A stretch of DNA of 64,000 nucleotides, from the NCBI GenBank assembly GCA_041659285.1, contig JBAZYO010000001.1, positions 513,983 through 577,982 on the forward strand. Reading direction: 5' to 3'. Under the pieces are notes generated by a model. It worked only from the letters and a program-made list of their open reading frames with translations, did no database searches and was not told the origin of the DNA. Position 1 is the stretch's first letter, and every line of letters starts with the position of its first letter. Source of the DNA: Vicinamibacterales bacterium (GTDB taxonomy: Bacteria > Acidobacteriota > Vicinamibacteria > Vicinamibacterales > UBA2999). Positions 20,587 to 28,936 of this stretch are shown here, in pieces. Made by a program: the position numbers and the translations under genes.

Positions 20587-21318
20587 GTGAAGACTCCCCC
20601 GGCGGTCATGCGCATCTTCGACGCGCTCGATCGGCACCATCCCGGCGCCGACACGGAACTCGTGCATCGCAACGCGTTCGAGCTGCTGGTGGCGACGATG
20701 CTGTCGGCGCAATCCACCGACGCGCGGGTCAACCTGGTGACACCGGCGCTGTTCGCGCGATTCCCCGACGCGAAGGCGATGGCGGGTGCGGACACGCCGG
20801 AACTCGAGGCCCTGGTCCACGCCACCGGGTTCTTCCGGCAGAAGGCCAAGTCGGTGATCGGCATGTCGGCCATCCTCCTGGAGAAACACCAGGGACGGGT
20901 CCCGGCGTCGATGGCAGCGCTGACCGCGTTGCCGGGCGTCGGCCGCAAGACCGCCAACGTCGTGCTCGGGCACGCGCTGGGGGTCCCGGGTTTCCCGGTG
21001 GATCGGCACGTGCTACGCGTGGCCAACCGCATCGGCCTGGCTCACGGTGATGACCCGGTCAGGGTGGAGACGCAGTTGTGCGACCTGCTGCCGCCGGCGC
21101 GCTGGACCCGCGCGTCCGACACGCTGATTCTTCACGGCCGGCGCGTGTGCCGCCCGGCGCCGCTGTGCCCGCGCTGTCACGTGCGCCCCGACTGCGACTT
21201 CTACCGGACGGGCGCCGTGACCAAGCCGGTTGGCAAGGTCCGGCCGGGCGCCACATCGAGGGCAAAGCCGCACGCCACATCCCGACCGCGGGCTAAGGCC
21301 AAGAAGGCACGCCGATGA
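20587..21318 (+). CDS. nth: Endonuclease III (DNA glycosylase/AP lyase)
   Basis: Nth removes oxidised pyrimidines from DNA. The 243-residue protein has the helix-hairpin-helix LPGVGRKTANVVL with the catalytic Lys, the catalytic Asp in VDRHVLRVANR, and the [4Fe-4S] loop at the C-terminus. The cluster Cys spacing is C-x5-C-x2-C-x5-C rather than the E. coli x6-x2-x5. A basic tail of about 35 residues rich in Lys and Arg follows the cluster. GTG 20587 gives the family N-terminus; ATG 20608 is an alternative. It overlaps the next gene by 4 nt. Confidence 0.92.
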   Translation: MKTPPAVMRIFDALDRHHPGADTELVHRNAFELLVATMLSAQSTDARVNLVTPALFARFPDAKAMAGADTPELEALVHATGFFRQKAKSVIGMSAILLEKHQGRVPASMAALTALPGVGRKTANVVLGHALGVPGFPVDRHVLRVANRIGLAHGDDPVRVETQLCDLLPPARWTRASDTLILHGRRVCRPAPLCPRCHVRPDCDFYRTGAVTKPVGKVRPGATSRAKPHATSRPRAKAKKARR

Positions 21319-21761
21319 CCCGCGAGGAGTTTCGGTCGCTCGTGCAGGAAGCGATCGACCTGATTCCGCGCCGCTTCGCCAGGGAGATCCACAACCTCGC
21401 CATCGTCATCGAAGACGAGCCCGCCGACGAACTGCTGGACGAGCTCGACGTGGATGACGACGGCACGCTTCTCGGCTTGTATCAGGGCACGCCGCTGAAG
21501 GAGCGCGGGTTTGGCTACGGCAACCAGCTACCGGATCGCATCACGCTGTTCCAGGGTCCCATCGAAGACGAATGCGACGGCGATGAGGACGAGATCATCG
21601 TGGCGATCGGCGAGACGTTGATCCACGAGCTCGGCCACTACTTCGGCATGGAGGAACACGAGATTGCCCCCCATGAAGAACGCTGGCTGCGGGGCGAAGT
21701 CGATCCCGACGATGAGGCCGCCGGCGAAGACGAAGACGAAGACGAGGAGCCGCAGCCGTGA
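21315..21761 (+). CDS. Zincin-like metallopeptidase family protein (DUF1025-type)
   Basis: The 148-residue protein has the extended zinc motif HELGHYFGMEEHE, which matches the small metallopeptidase family formerly called DUF1025. The first 100 residues are acidic and the last 20 are almost all Glu and Asp. Its substrate is unknown. It overlaps nth by ATGA and rsmA by GTGA, so the three are translationally coupled. Confidence 0.78.
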   Translation: MTREEFRSLVQEAIDLIPRRFAREIHNLAIVIEDEPADELLDELDVDDDGTLLGLYQGTPLKERGFGYGNQLPDRITLFQGPIEDECDGDEDEIIVAIGETLIHELGHYFGMEEHEIAPHEERWLRGEVDPDDEAAGEDEDEDEEPQP

Positions 21762-22588
21762 GGGCCCGTAAGCGTTTTGCGCAGCACTTTCTCGAGTCCG
21801 CCTGGGTCACCAAGGTCGTCAAGGCCGTGGCGGCGAAACCGGATGAAGACATCCTCGAGATTGGCCCCGGCCGGGCCGCTCTCACGCGGCCGCTGGCGGC
21901 GCAGTGCGGCCGCATGCTCGCCGTGGAGGTCGATCGCGATCTGGCAGCGGAGCTCGAGGCCACCAAGCCCGCGAACCTGACCGTGATTGTCGGCGACGTG
22001 CTCGACGTGGACCTGGCCGCGGCGCTCTCGGAGTGGCTGGGCGGGACCCTGGGGCCGGGACATGCCGTCCGGGTGGTCGGCAACCTCCCCTACAACATCT
22101 CGTCGCCCATCCTGTTTGCGTTGCTCGAACTGGCGTCGTCAACCGGCGGCGTGCGCGACGCCATCCTGATGCTGCAGAAGGAAGTGGCCGACCGGCTGGT
22201 CGCCAAGGTCGGGACCGGAGACTACGGCGTCCTGACCGTGCTGACCGCCGTCCACGCCGACGTGACGCGCCTCCTCTCCCTGCCACCGGGGGCGTTCAGG
22301 CCCCAGCCGCAGGTGCATTCGGCCGTCGTCCGCCTGGCCTTCCGCCCACCCAAGGTGGAAATTCCCGACATGGACGGGTTCGTGCGGATGGTCCGGACCA
22401 CGTTCACCCAACGCCGGAAGACCCTGGCCAACGCATTGAAGCCGTTTGGGGCGGAACGGTCGGTCTCGCCGGTGGCGGCGCTCGCCGCAGCCGGGATTGA
22501 CGGCCGGCGCCGCCCGGAGACGCTGGATCTGGCCGAGTTCGCGGCCCTGTTCCGCGCCTTCCACGGCCACAGGTTAGACACAGATTAG
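21758..22588 (+). CDS. rsmA: 16S rRNA A1518/A1519 dimethyltransferase (KsgA)
   Basis: RsmA dimethylates two adjacent adenines in helix 45 of 16S rRNA. The 276-residue protein has KRFAQHFL near the start, the SAM motif LEIGPGRAALTRPL, the catalytic NLPYNISSPIL and the C-terminal helical domain. GTG 21758 overlaps the stop of the preceding gene (GTGA). The last codons (LDTD-stop) lie inside an 11-bp tandem repeat, so the exact C-terminus has probably been set by repeat copying. Confidence 0.95.
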   Translation: MRARKRFAQHFLESAWVTKVVKAVAAKPDEDILEIGPGRAALTRPLAAQCGRMLAVEVDRDLAAELEATKPANLTVIVGDVLDVDLAAALSEWLGGTLGPGHAVRVVGNLPYNISSPILFALLELASSTGGVRDAILMLQKEVADRLVAKVGTGDYGVLTVLTAVHADVTRLLSLPPGAFRPQPQVHSAVVRLAFRPPKVEIPDMDGFVRMVRTTFTQRRKTLANALKPFGAERSVSPVAALAAAGIDGRRRPETLDLAEFAALFRAFHGHRLDTD

Positions 22589-22595
22589 ACACAGA
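22574..22595. repeat. 11-bp direct tandem repeat (TTAGACACAGA x2)
   Basis: TTAGACACAGA at 22574-22584 is repeated exactly at 22585-22595. The repeat spans the rsmA stop codon (22586-22588). No further copy follows beyond a partial TAAG. Slippage is the simplest origin. Confidence 0.7.
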
Positions 22596-22633
22596 TAAGC
22601 TAGAACCCGCCGGGCCGGAAGTTGAAGCTGTGC

Positions 22634-22757
22634 TATAGTTTCCGACGAAACCCGCCTCGTTTTACAGGCGCTCCCAGCGGCCTGAACAGGTGACCTTGCC
22701 GGCTCGCCAGAGTCCACGGTTGCCTTGCTAGTTTTCCCTGGGCGTGGAGTCACGCCC
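22634..22757 (+). promoter_or_regulatory. rnj -10 element and structured leader
   Basis: TATAGT (22634-22639) matches the -10 consensus at five of six positions, with no clear -35. A start near 22647 would give a leader of about 125 nt. The leader contains a perfect hairpin, GGGCGTG-GAGT-CACGCCC (22740-22757), ending 14 nt before the rnj ATG, with a weak GGGA in between. The leader also has C/T-rich stretches. It may allow self-control by RNase J, but nothing in the sequence proves this. Confidence 0.4.
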
Positions 22758-22771
22758 GGCTGGGATATCGC

Positions 22772-24463
22772 ATGAGTGTGTCCGTGCCCGTGGCTCCGGC
22801 CGCGGCGCTTGCAGTCGACGTGGTGCCGCTTGGCGGCCTCGGCGAGTTCGGCCTCAACATGATGGCCATCTCGTGTGGAGATACCACCATCGTTGTCGAC
22901 GCCGGCGCGATGTTCCCCGAGGCCGACCAGCTCGGCGTGGATCTGATCGTTCCCGACCTCGCTTATCTCGAAGCCCGCAAGGGCCAGGTCAAGGCGCTGG
23001 TCCTCACGCACGGGCACGAGGACCACATGGGCGGCGTGCCCTACGCGCTGCCCCACATCGACGGCCCCATCTACGGCACCCCACTGGCGCTGGCCTTTGT
23101 TGGCAAGAAGCTCGAGGAGCACGGGCTCGATCCCAAGACCGTGGACGTCAAGCCGGGCGACGTCATCGCGGTCGGTCCGTTCACGCTGGAATTCATCCGG
23201 GTCACGCACAGCATGCCCGACTGCGTCGCCGTGGTGATCCGCACGCCGCAAGGCGTGCTGCTGCACACGGGCGACTTCAAGGTTGACCAGACGCCGATGG
23301 ACGGCGAGGCCTTCGACCTGCACCGCTTCGCCCAGCTCGGGGCCGAGGGCGTGCTGGCCATGTTCTGCGACAGTACGAACATCGATCGCCGCGGCTACAC
23401 CGGTTCGGAGATGGACGTCGAAGACGCCTTCGAGGAGATCTTCACGAGCACCGAAGGAAAGATCGTCGTTGCCGCGTTCGCGTCGAGCCTGTACCGGCTG
23501 CAGATCGTGGCCGACCTGGCGGCGCAGTTCGACCGCAAGTTGGCCTTCGTCGGCCGCAGCATGAACGCGAACTCGGTGATCGCCCAGCGCCTCGGCCACC
23601 TGCACCTGCAGTCGGGCGTCGTCATCAAGGACGGTGATGTCTCGATCTTCCCCGCCCAGGACGTGGTCTGCCTGGTGACCGGATCGCAGGGCGAAGCCAA
23701 CGCCGCGCTGTCGCGCATCGCCATCAACGACCACCGGCACGTGCGCCTGGTCGAAGGCGACCGGGTGGTGATTTCGGCGCGCGCGATCCCGGGCAACGAA
23801 AAGGCCATCGGCCGGGTGATGAACCACATCGCCCGCCGCGGCGTGGACGTGGTGACCGAGTCGAGCAAGCACGTGCACGTGTCGGGCCACGGGTCGGAGG
23901 AAGAGCTCAAGCTGGTGCTCTCGCTGGTGCGGCCCAAGTACTTCGTGCCCATCCACGGCGAGTTCCGCCAGCTGGCGCGCCACGCCAAGGTGGCGAAGTT
24001 CGTGACCCGCGGCCTGCCCACCGGGGTGGAAGTGCTGACCGCGGAGAACGGCGACGTGCTCCGCTTCGACGCCGACGGCGGCCGCATCGCCGACAAGGCG
24101 CCGACGGGCCGGGTCTTGATCGACGGCACCCGCGTCGGCGAGGTCGACGATGAGGTGCTGCGCGATCGCCGCCACATCTCGATTGACGGCATGGTCATGA
24201 CGGTGGTCGCCATCAACGCGCGCACCGGCGTCATTGAAGGCGTGCCCGAACTGGTGGCGCGCGGGTTTGTCAGCGACGAAGGCACCGCGGACGTCCTGCT
24301 GGAAGGCGCCCGCGTGGTCGCCAACACGATCGACGAATGCAGCGTTGAAGAACGCACCGATCCCGGACTGATGAAGGAGCGCATCCGCACCGAGTTGCGG
24401 CGCTTCCTGAAGAAGCGGACCGGCCGGCGCCCGATGGTGCTGCCGGTTGTGATCGAAATCTGA
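22772..24463 (+). CDS. rnj: Ribonuclease J
   Basis: RNase J is a metallo-beta-lactamase/beta-CASP nuclease with endo- and 5'-exonuclease activity in mRNA decay and rRNA maturation. The 563-residue protein has the zinc motif HGHEDH (80-85), further ligands in HTGDFK and CDSTN, the beta-CASP motifs (AFASSLYRLQ, ARAIPGNE, HVSGHG) and a C-terminal domain of about 110 residues. The ATG at 22772 was chosen because it precedes the conserved start VVPLGGLGEFGLNMM. ftsK follows after 12 nt. Confidence 0.94.
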   Translation: MSVSVPVAPAAALAVDVVPLGGLGEFGLNMMAISCGDTTIVVDAGAMFPEADQLGVDLIVPDLAYLEARKGQVKALVLTHGHEDHMGGVPYALPHIDGPIYGTPLALAFVGKKLEEHGLDPKTVDVKPGDVIAVGPFTLEFIRVTHSMPDCVAVVIRTPQGVLLHTGDFKVDQTPMDGEAFDLHRFAQLGAEGVLAMFCDSTNIDRRGYTGSEMDVEDAFEEIFTSTEGKIVVAAFASSLYRLQIVADLAAQFDRKLAFVGRSMNANSVIAQRLGHLHLQSGVVIKDGDVSIFPAQDVVCLVTGSQGEANAALSRIAINDHRHVRLVEGDRVVISARAIPGNEKAIGRVMNHIARRGVDVVTESSKHVHVSGHGSEEELKLVLSLVRPKYFVPIHGEFRQLARHAKVAKFVTRGLPTGVEVLTAENGDVLRFDADGGRIADKAPTGRVLIDGTRVGEVDDEVLRDRRHISIDGMVMTVVAINARTGVIEGVPELVARGFVSDEGTADVLLEGARVVANTIDECSVEERTDPGLMKERIRTELRRFLKKRTGRRPMVLPVVIEI

Positions 24464-24475
24464 GGAGACGACCGA

Positions 24476-26812
24476 GTGGCTGCATCAGGTTCTGCCCTAT
24501 CGCGCCGCGTCAGTGAGGTGGTGGGCGTCGCCTTGTTCGCGATGACTCTCATCTGGCTGATCGCGCTCGCGACCTATGACCCCAACGACCCGGTGTGGTT
24601 CTTCAGCACCGGCACGCACGAGGTGCCGGCCAACTTCGCCGGGCGGGTCGGCGCGTTCCTCGGCGAGTTGTCGTTCCAGTTGCTGGGCTACGCGTCGTAC
24701 CTGCTGCCCGCGGTGGTCGCCGTGGCCGGCTGGCATTACTTCTGGTGCCGCAAGATCGACGCCGCCTACACCAAGATGATCGGCGCCGGCATGCTGCTGG
24801 CCTGCGGCAGCGCCTTCCTGGGCCTGACCCTCGGCCGCGTCGACTTCGGGCCGCGGCCGTTCCGCGCCGGCGGCTATCTCGGTGAGTGGCTCGGCGGCTT
24901 CATGTCCGATTACCTCAGCCGCACCGGGTCGGTGATCGTCATCCTCGCGCTGATCGTCGCGGCCGTGATCATCTCCACCCAGGTCTCGTTCGGCCGCCTG
25001 TTCAGCGCGGGGTTTGGCGCGATCCAGGGCCTCGGCGGCCAGGGCATGGAGTCGTTCCGGCTGTGGCGCGAGGAGCGCCGCAAGGCCCAGCAACGCCGCG
25101 AAGTGCTGGAGAAGTACGGCAAGAAAGACACCGCGGTGGCGGCGAAGGCCGAGAAGGGCGACCGGAAGCCGGCGAAGATCGAACGCCCCGAACTGTCCCC
25201 GGCGGCGCGCGAGCGCGCGGCCGCCCGCGACCTGGACGAGGAGCCCGTGACCGCGGCCACCAGGGCGCTGCCGGTGGTCAAGAAGGCGCCGGCGAAGACG
25301 CCGATGGCCCCGTCCCTGCCCTTGCCCGAGCCGGAGCGCAACGTCGAGCGGCGACTGGGCGCGTACACGCTGCCGCCGGTGTCGCTGCTCGATGCGCCGA
25401 AAGCTGAACGCAAGATCGACGAGCGCGAGCTGATGGAATCCGCGCGGCTGCTCGAGGAGAAATGCCGCGAGTTCAACGTCGAAGGCTCGGTGGTGCAGAT
25501 CCACCCGGGGCCGGTCGTGACGACGTTCGAGTTCAAGCCCGACGCCGGCGTGAAGTACTCCAAGGTGACCAGCCTGGCCGACGACCTCTGCCTGGCGATG
25601 CAGGCCGAGTCGGTGCTGATCGATCGCATCCCCGGCAAGGCCACGGTCGGCATCCAGATTCCGAATCCCAATCGCGAGGCGATTTCGCTGCGCGAGCTGC
25701 TGGAGTCTGACACCTACACGCGGTCCACCTCGAAGCTGACCTTCGCGCTCGGCAAGACGATTCACGGCGAGCCGTTCATGGCGGACCTGGCGACCATGCC
25801 CCACCTGCTGATCGCCGGGTCCACCGGCTCCGGCAAGTCGGTGGGCCTCAACGCGATTCTCACCAGCATCCTGTATCGCGCCACCCCGGACGACGTGCGG
25901 ATGATCATGGTCGACCCGAAGCGCCTCGAGCTGGGCATGTACGAGGACATTCCGCACCTGATGACACCGGTGGTCGTGGATCCGAAGAAGGCCGCCAACG
26001 CGCTGCGGTGGGCCGTGCGCGAAATGGAAGAGCGCTACAAGACCCTCGCCGCCTACGGCGTGCGCAACATTGAACAGTTCAACCGCAACGTCCGCGCGGT
26101 GATCGAATCCGGCGAGCCGATTCCCGAAGGCAAGCCCAACCGGCCGCTGCCTTTCATCGTCGTCGTGGTGGACGAGCTGGCCGACCTCATGATGGTGGCC
26201 GGCAACGAAGTGGAAGAGTCGATCTGCCGCCTGGCGCAGATGGCGCGCGCGGTCGGCATCCACCTGATCCTGGCGACGCAGCGGCCGTCGGTGGACGTGA
26301 TCACCGGCCTGATCAAGGCCAACCTGCCGTCGCGCATCTCGTTCCGGGTGTCGTCGAAGATCGACTCGCGCACGATTCTCGACAGCAACGGCGCCGAGCA
26401 GCTGCTCGGCAAGGGCGACATGCTGTTTCTGCCGCCGGCCTCGTCACGCCACACCCGGCTGCACGGCCCCTACATCTCGGAGCAGGAATCGGCGCGCGTC
26501 GCCAGCTTCCTCCGCAAGCAGGGCAAGCCGGTCTACGACCAGACCATCACGGAAGAAGCGAAGACCGCCAACCAGGAGCTGCTTTACGAGAAGGACGACC
26601 TCTACGATGAGGCCGCCCGCATCGTCGTGCAGGCCGGGCAGGTGTCGATCTCGTATTTGCAGCGCAAGATGCGCATCGGCTTCAGCCGCGCGGCGCGCCT
26701 GGTGGACATGATGGAGGCCGAAGGTTTGGTGTCGCCCGCCACCGGCGGCAAGCCGAGGGAAGTGCTGGTTGGCCGCGAGTACTTCGAGGAAGTGGACGCC
26801 CAACTCCGATGA
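24476..26812 (+). CDS. ftsK: DNA translocase FtsK/SpoIIIE
   Basis: FtsK is anchored at the septum and pumps chromosome termini into daughter cells. The 778-residue protein has four N-terminal membrane helices (within residues 1-170), a short linker of charged and Ala/Pro-rich sequence (170-300), the translocase motor with Walker A GSTGSGKS at about 448-455, and the C-terminal winged-helix gamma domain (about 705-765, VSISYLQRKMRIGFSRAARLVD) that reads KOPS-like DNA signals. The linker is much shorter than in E. coli. GTG 24476 has GAGGAG about 6 nt upstream. Confidence 0.95.
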   Translation: MAASGSALSRRVSEVVGVALFAMTLIWLIALATYDPNDPVWFFSTGTHEVPANFAGRVGAFLGELSFQLLGYASYLLPAVVAVAGWHYFWCRKIDAAYTKMIGAGMLLACGSAFLGLTLGRVDFGPRPFRAGGYLGEWLGGFMSDYLSRTGSVIVILALIVAAVIISTQVSFGRLFSAGFGAIQGLGGQGMESFRLWREERRKAQQRREVLEKYGKKDTAVAAKAEKGDRKPAKIERPELSPAARERAAARDLDEEPVTAATRALPVVKKAPAKTPMAPSLPLPEPERNVERRLGAYTLPPVSLLDAPKAERKIDERELMESARLLEEKCREFNVEGSVVQIHPGPVVTTFEFKPDAGVKYSKVTSLADDLCLAMQAESVLIDRIPGKATVGIQIPNPNREAISLRELLESDTYTRSTSKLTFALGKTIHGEPFMADLATMPHLLIAGSTGSGKSVGLNAILTSILYRATPDDVRMIMVDPKRLELGMYEDIPHLMTPVVVDPKKAANALRWAVREMEERYKTLAAYGVRNIEQFNRNVRAVIESGEPIPEGKPNRPLPFIVVVVDELADLMMVAGNEVEESICRLAQMARAVGIHLILATQRPSVDVITGLIKANLPSRISFRVSSKIDSRTILDSNGAEQLLGKGDMLFLPPASSRHTRLHGPYISEQESARVASFLRKQGKPVYDQTITEEAKTANQELLYEKDDLYDEAARIVVQAGQVSISYLQRKMRIGFSRAARLVDMMEAEGLVSPATGGKPREVLVGREYFEEVDAQLR

Positions 26813-26829
26813 CGCAGGACAGCCAGCCT

Positions 26830-26870
26830 GCCCTGAGCGAGGTGGCCGGAGGCCACCGAGTCGAAGGGGG
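26830..26870. repeat. Palindromic dispersed element (CCCTGAGCGA...TCGAAGGG)
   Basis: An inner perfect stem GGTGGCC-GGA-GGCCACC (26841-26857) is flanked by CCCTGAGCGA and GAGTCGAAGGG, which pair in part (CGA/TCG and CCCT/AGGG). The element fills the 64-nt gap between ftsK and the amidase gene. It could also act as a 3' processing or termination hairpin for ftsK. Confidence 0.65.
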
Positions 26871-26876
26871 CCGCAG

Positions 26877-28694
26877 ATGACGCAGATGACGCAGACTCTT
26901 GCGCTCAGACGCACGACGATGGCGGTTGTCATGGCGCTCGTGGTGTCGGCGTCCGCGTTCGCGCAGACGGCGCGCGAGCGCTTCGAGTCCGCGTCGGAGC
27001 GCGACGAGAAGGTGCGCGTCCTCCTGACCAACAACGCCGAGGCCGCGCCGGCCGATGGTGTGATGGCGCAGGCCGGCAAGGTGATCGCCTCGTTCGAGGC
27101 CCTGGTGCGCCGCTTCCCCACCAGCGGCTACGCCGACAACGCGCTGTGGCAGGCGGCGAGCCTGGCCGACGCGGCCTACCAGAAGTTCAATCGCCCCGAG
27201 GACCGGGACCGCGCGGCGCGCCTGTACCGCTGGCTGGTGCAGGAATATCCGACGAGCTCGCTGGTCAGGCGGGCGAATCAGCAGCTCGCGGCGTTGACAA
27301 AGCCGGGGATGCTCGCCACGCCTCAGCCGGCCGCCTCGGCATCGGTGGCACTCGTTGCTCCCGCTGCGCCTGTTGCAGTTGCCGCACCCGCGACCGCCGC
27401 CACCTTGATCGGCATCCAGCGCACGGTGCTGCCTGACACGGTGCGGGTCACGCTCGAACTCGACCGCGAAGTGACGTATCGCGAGGAACGCATCGCCGGA
27501 CCGGCGCGTCTCTTCTTCGACCTCAAGGGCGTGCAGCTGACGCCGGCCCTGACGGACAAGGTGCTGAACTACCCGGGCGACATCGTGAGCAAGATTCGCG
27601 TCGGCCGCCATCCCGACAGCACTGTTCGCGTCGTACTGGACCTGGAACAGGTGTCGCGCTACAGCGTGTTCACCCTCTACAGCCCGTTCCGGCTGGTGAT
27701 CGACGCGGAACGTTCGGTGCCGCGCACGGTCAAGAGCCCCGGCGTGGTCGCGCCAGACACGGTGGTGTCCGAACTGCCGCTCGCCGCCGCGCCCTCGCCG
27801 ACCGAGATCAGCCGGCCCACGCCGGCGCCGCCGGCCGTTGCCGCGCCGGCTCTCGCACCGCGGACAACCACGGTCGCGGCGGCTCCCGCACCGGCGACGC
27901 CGCTCGCTTCCCCTCTCATGCCGGCCCCGGCACCGCCGTCGTCGCCCGCGGCCAACGGCGCGGGCGGCTTCTCGATGGCCCGCCAACTCGGCCTCGGGGT
28001 GTCCCGCATCGTGATCGATCCCGGCCACGGTGGCCACGACCCCGGCGTGCTGGGCAAGGGCATGAACGAGGCCACGCTCGTCCTCGACGTCGCGCTGCGG
28101 CTCGAAAAACTGCTCGCCAAGGAACCGGGTCTGGAAGTCGTGTTGACGCGGCGCACCGACGTCTACATTCCCCTCGAGGAACGCACGGAACTGGCGAACC
28201 GGCAGAGCGCCGACATGTTCCTGTCGATCCACGCCAACGCCAGCCGCAACCTCGCCGCCAAGGGCATCGAGACGTTCTTCCTCAGCTTCGCCTCGTCTCC
28301 CGAAGCGGAAGCCGTGGCCGCCCGCGAGAACTCGGCGTCGGCGCGGGAGATGCACCAGTTGCCGGACATCATCAAGGCCATCGCGCTCAACAACAAGCTG
28401 GACGAATCACGCGACCTCGCCAACATGGTGCAAGAGTCGCTGATCACCGGGTTGCGGAAATCCAACAAGGAAGTGCGGAGCCGGGGTGTGAAGAAGGCGC
28501 CGTTCGTGGTGCTCATCGGCGCGGCGATGCCGAGCGTGCTGGCCGAGATCTCGTTCGTCAGCAACAAGCAGGAGCTGTCGCTCCTCAAGACCGCGGCTTA
28601 CAAGCAGAAGATTGCGGAATCGCTGTTCAACGCGGTGATGCGCTATCGGCGGTCGCTCAAGACGCAGACGACCATGGCCGCGCAGGAGCGCTAG
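26877..28694 (+). CDS. N-acetylmuramoyl-L-alanine amidase with AMIN and TPR-like regions
   Basis: This 605-residue secreted protein splits septal peptidoglycan. In order it has a signal peptide (to about residue 27), a TPR-like helical segment (about 55-140), an AMIN domain (about 175-285) that targets the division site, a Pro/Ala linker (about 295-360), and a zinc amidase_3 domain (about 370-595) with IVIDPGHGGHDPG, the RRTDVYIPLEERT segment, SIHANAS and a catalytic Glu in VLAEISFVSN. It resembles AmiC. The preferred ATG 26877 has AAGGGGG 7 nt upstream. The codons for MTQMTQ come from a 9-bp tandem repeat. It follows ftsK, fitting a division role. Confidence 0.9.
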   Translation: MTQMTQTLALRRTTMAVVMALVVSASAFAQTARERFESASERDEKVRVLLTNNAEAAPADGVMAQAGKVIASFEALVRRFPTSGYADNALWQAASLADAAYQKFNRPEDRDRAARLYRWLVQEYPTSSLVRRANQQLAALTKPGMLATPQPAASASVALVAPAAPVAVAAPATAATLIGIQRTVLPDTVRVTLELDREVTYREERIAGPARLFFDLKGVQLTPALTDKVLNYPGDIVSKIRVGRHPDSTVRVVLDLEQVSRYSVFTLYSPFRLVIDAERSVPRTVKSPGVVAPDTVVSELPLAAAPSPTEISRPTPAPPAVAAPALAPRTTTVAAAPAPATPLASPLMPAPAPPSSPAANGAGGFSMARQLGLGVSRIVIDPGHGGHDPGVLGKGMNEATLVLDVALRLEKLLAKEPGLEVVLTRRTDVYIPLEERTELANRQSADMFLSIHANASRNLAAKGIETFFLSFASSPEAEAVAARENSASAREMHQLPDIIKAIALNNKLDESRDLANMVQESLITGLRKSNKEVRSRGVKKAPFVVLIGAAMPSVLAEISFVSNKQELSLLKTAAYKQKIAESLFNAVMRYRRSLKTQTTMAAQER

Positions 28695-28927
28695 ACGCGG
28701 AACAGGTTGTGCTGGTTGCCGCGCGCCTCGATGATGGTGATGGCGCGGCGTGAGCGGTACCAGATATAGAGCGCCCCCGCCAGCAGGCCGGCCACGACGG
28801 CCGCCACCATGATCACGCCGGTAAGGCCGAAGGCCGCCACCGCCACGTCGACCATGCCCAGCTCTTTCGCCGGCTGGTCGGTGACAATCTGGACGATCGT
28901 CGGGGTGATGGCCTGGGGATCCTGCAC
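28691..28927 (-). CDS. Small single-pass membrane protein, unknown function
   Basis: The 78-residue product has one strong hydrophobic helix (about 30-56, VAVAAFGLTGVIMVAAVVAGLLAGALYIW reduced to its core here as VAVAAFGLTGVIMVAAVV) followed by a basic cytoplasmic tail. I recognise no family. It ends in a CTAG tetramer that also contains the stop of the convergent amidase gene. It is 9 nt downstream of pepA and so is probably co-transcribed with it. Confidence 0.5.
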   Translation of the reverse strand: MQDPQAITPTIVQIVTDQPAKELGMVDVAVAAFGLTGVIMVAAVVAGLLAGALYIWYRSRRAITIIEARGNQHNLFRV

Positions 28928-28936
28928 GGATCGATT

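Noticed and set aside
22647..22771. Possible small non-coding RNA gene (SRP, 6S or riboswitch) upstream of rnj
   Set aside because: I find none of the conserved sequence blocks of these RNAs; a 5' leader explains it more simply.
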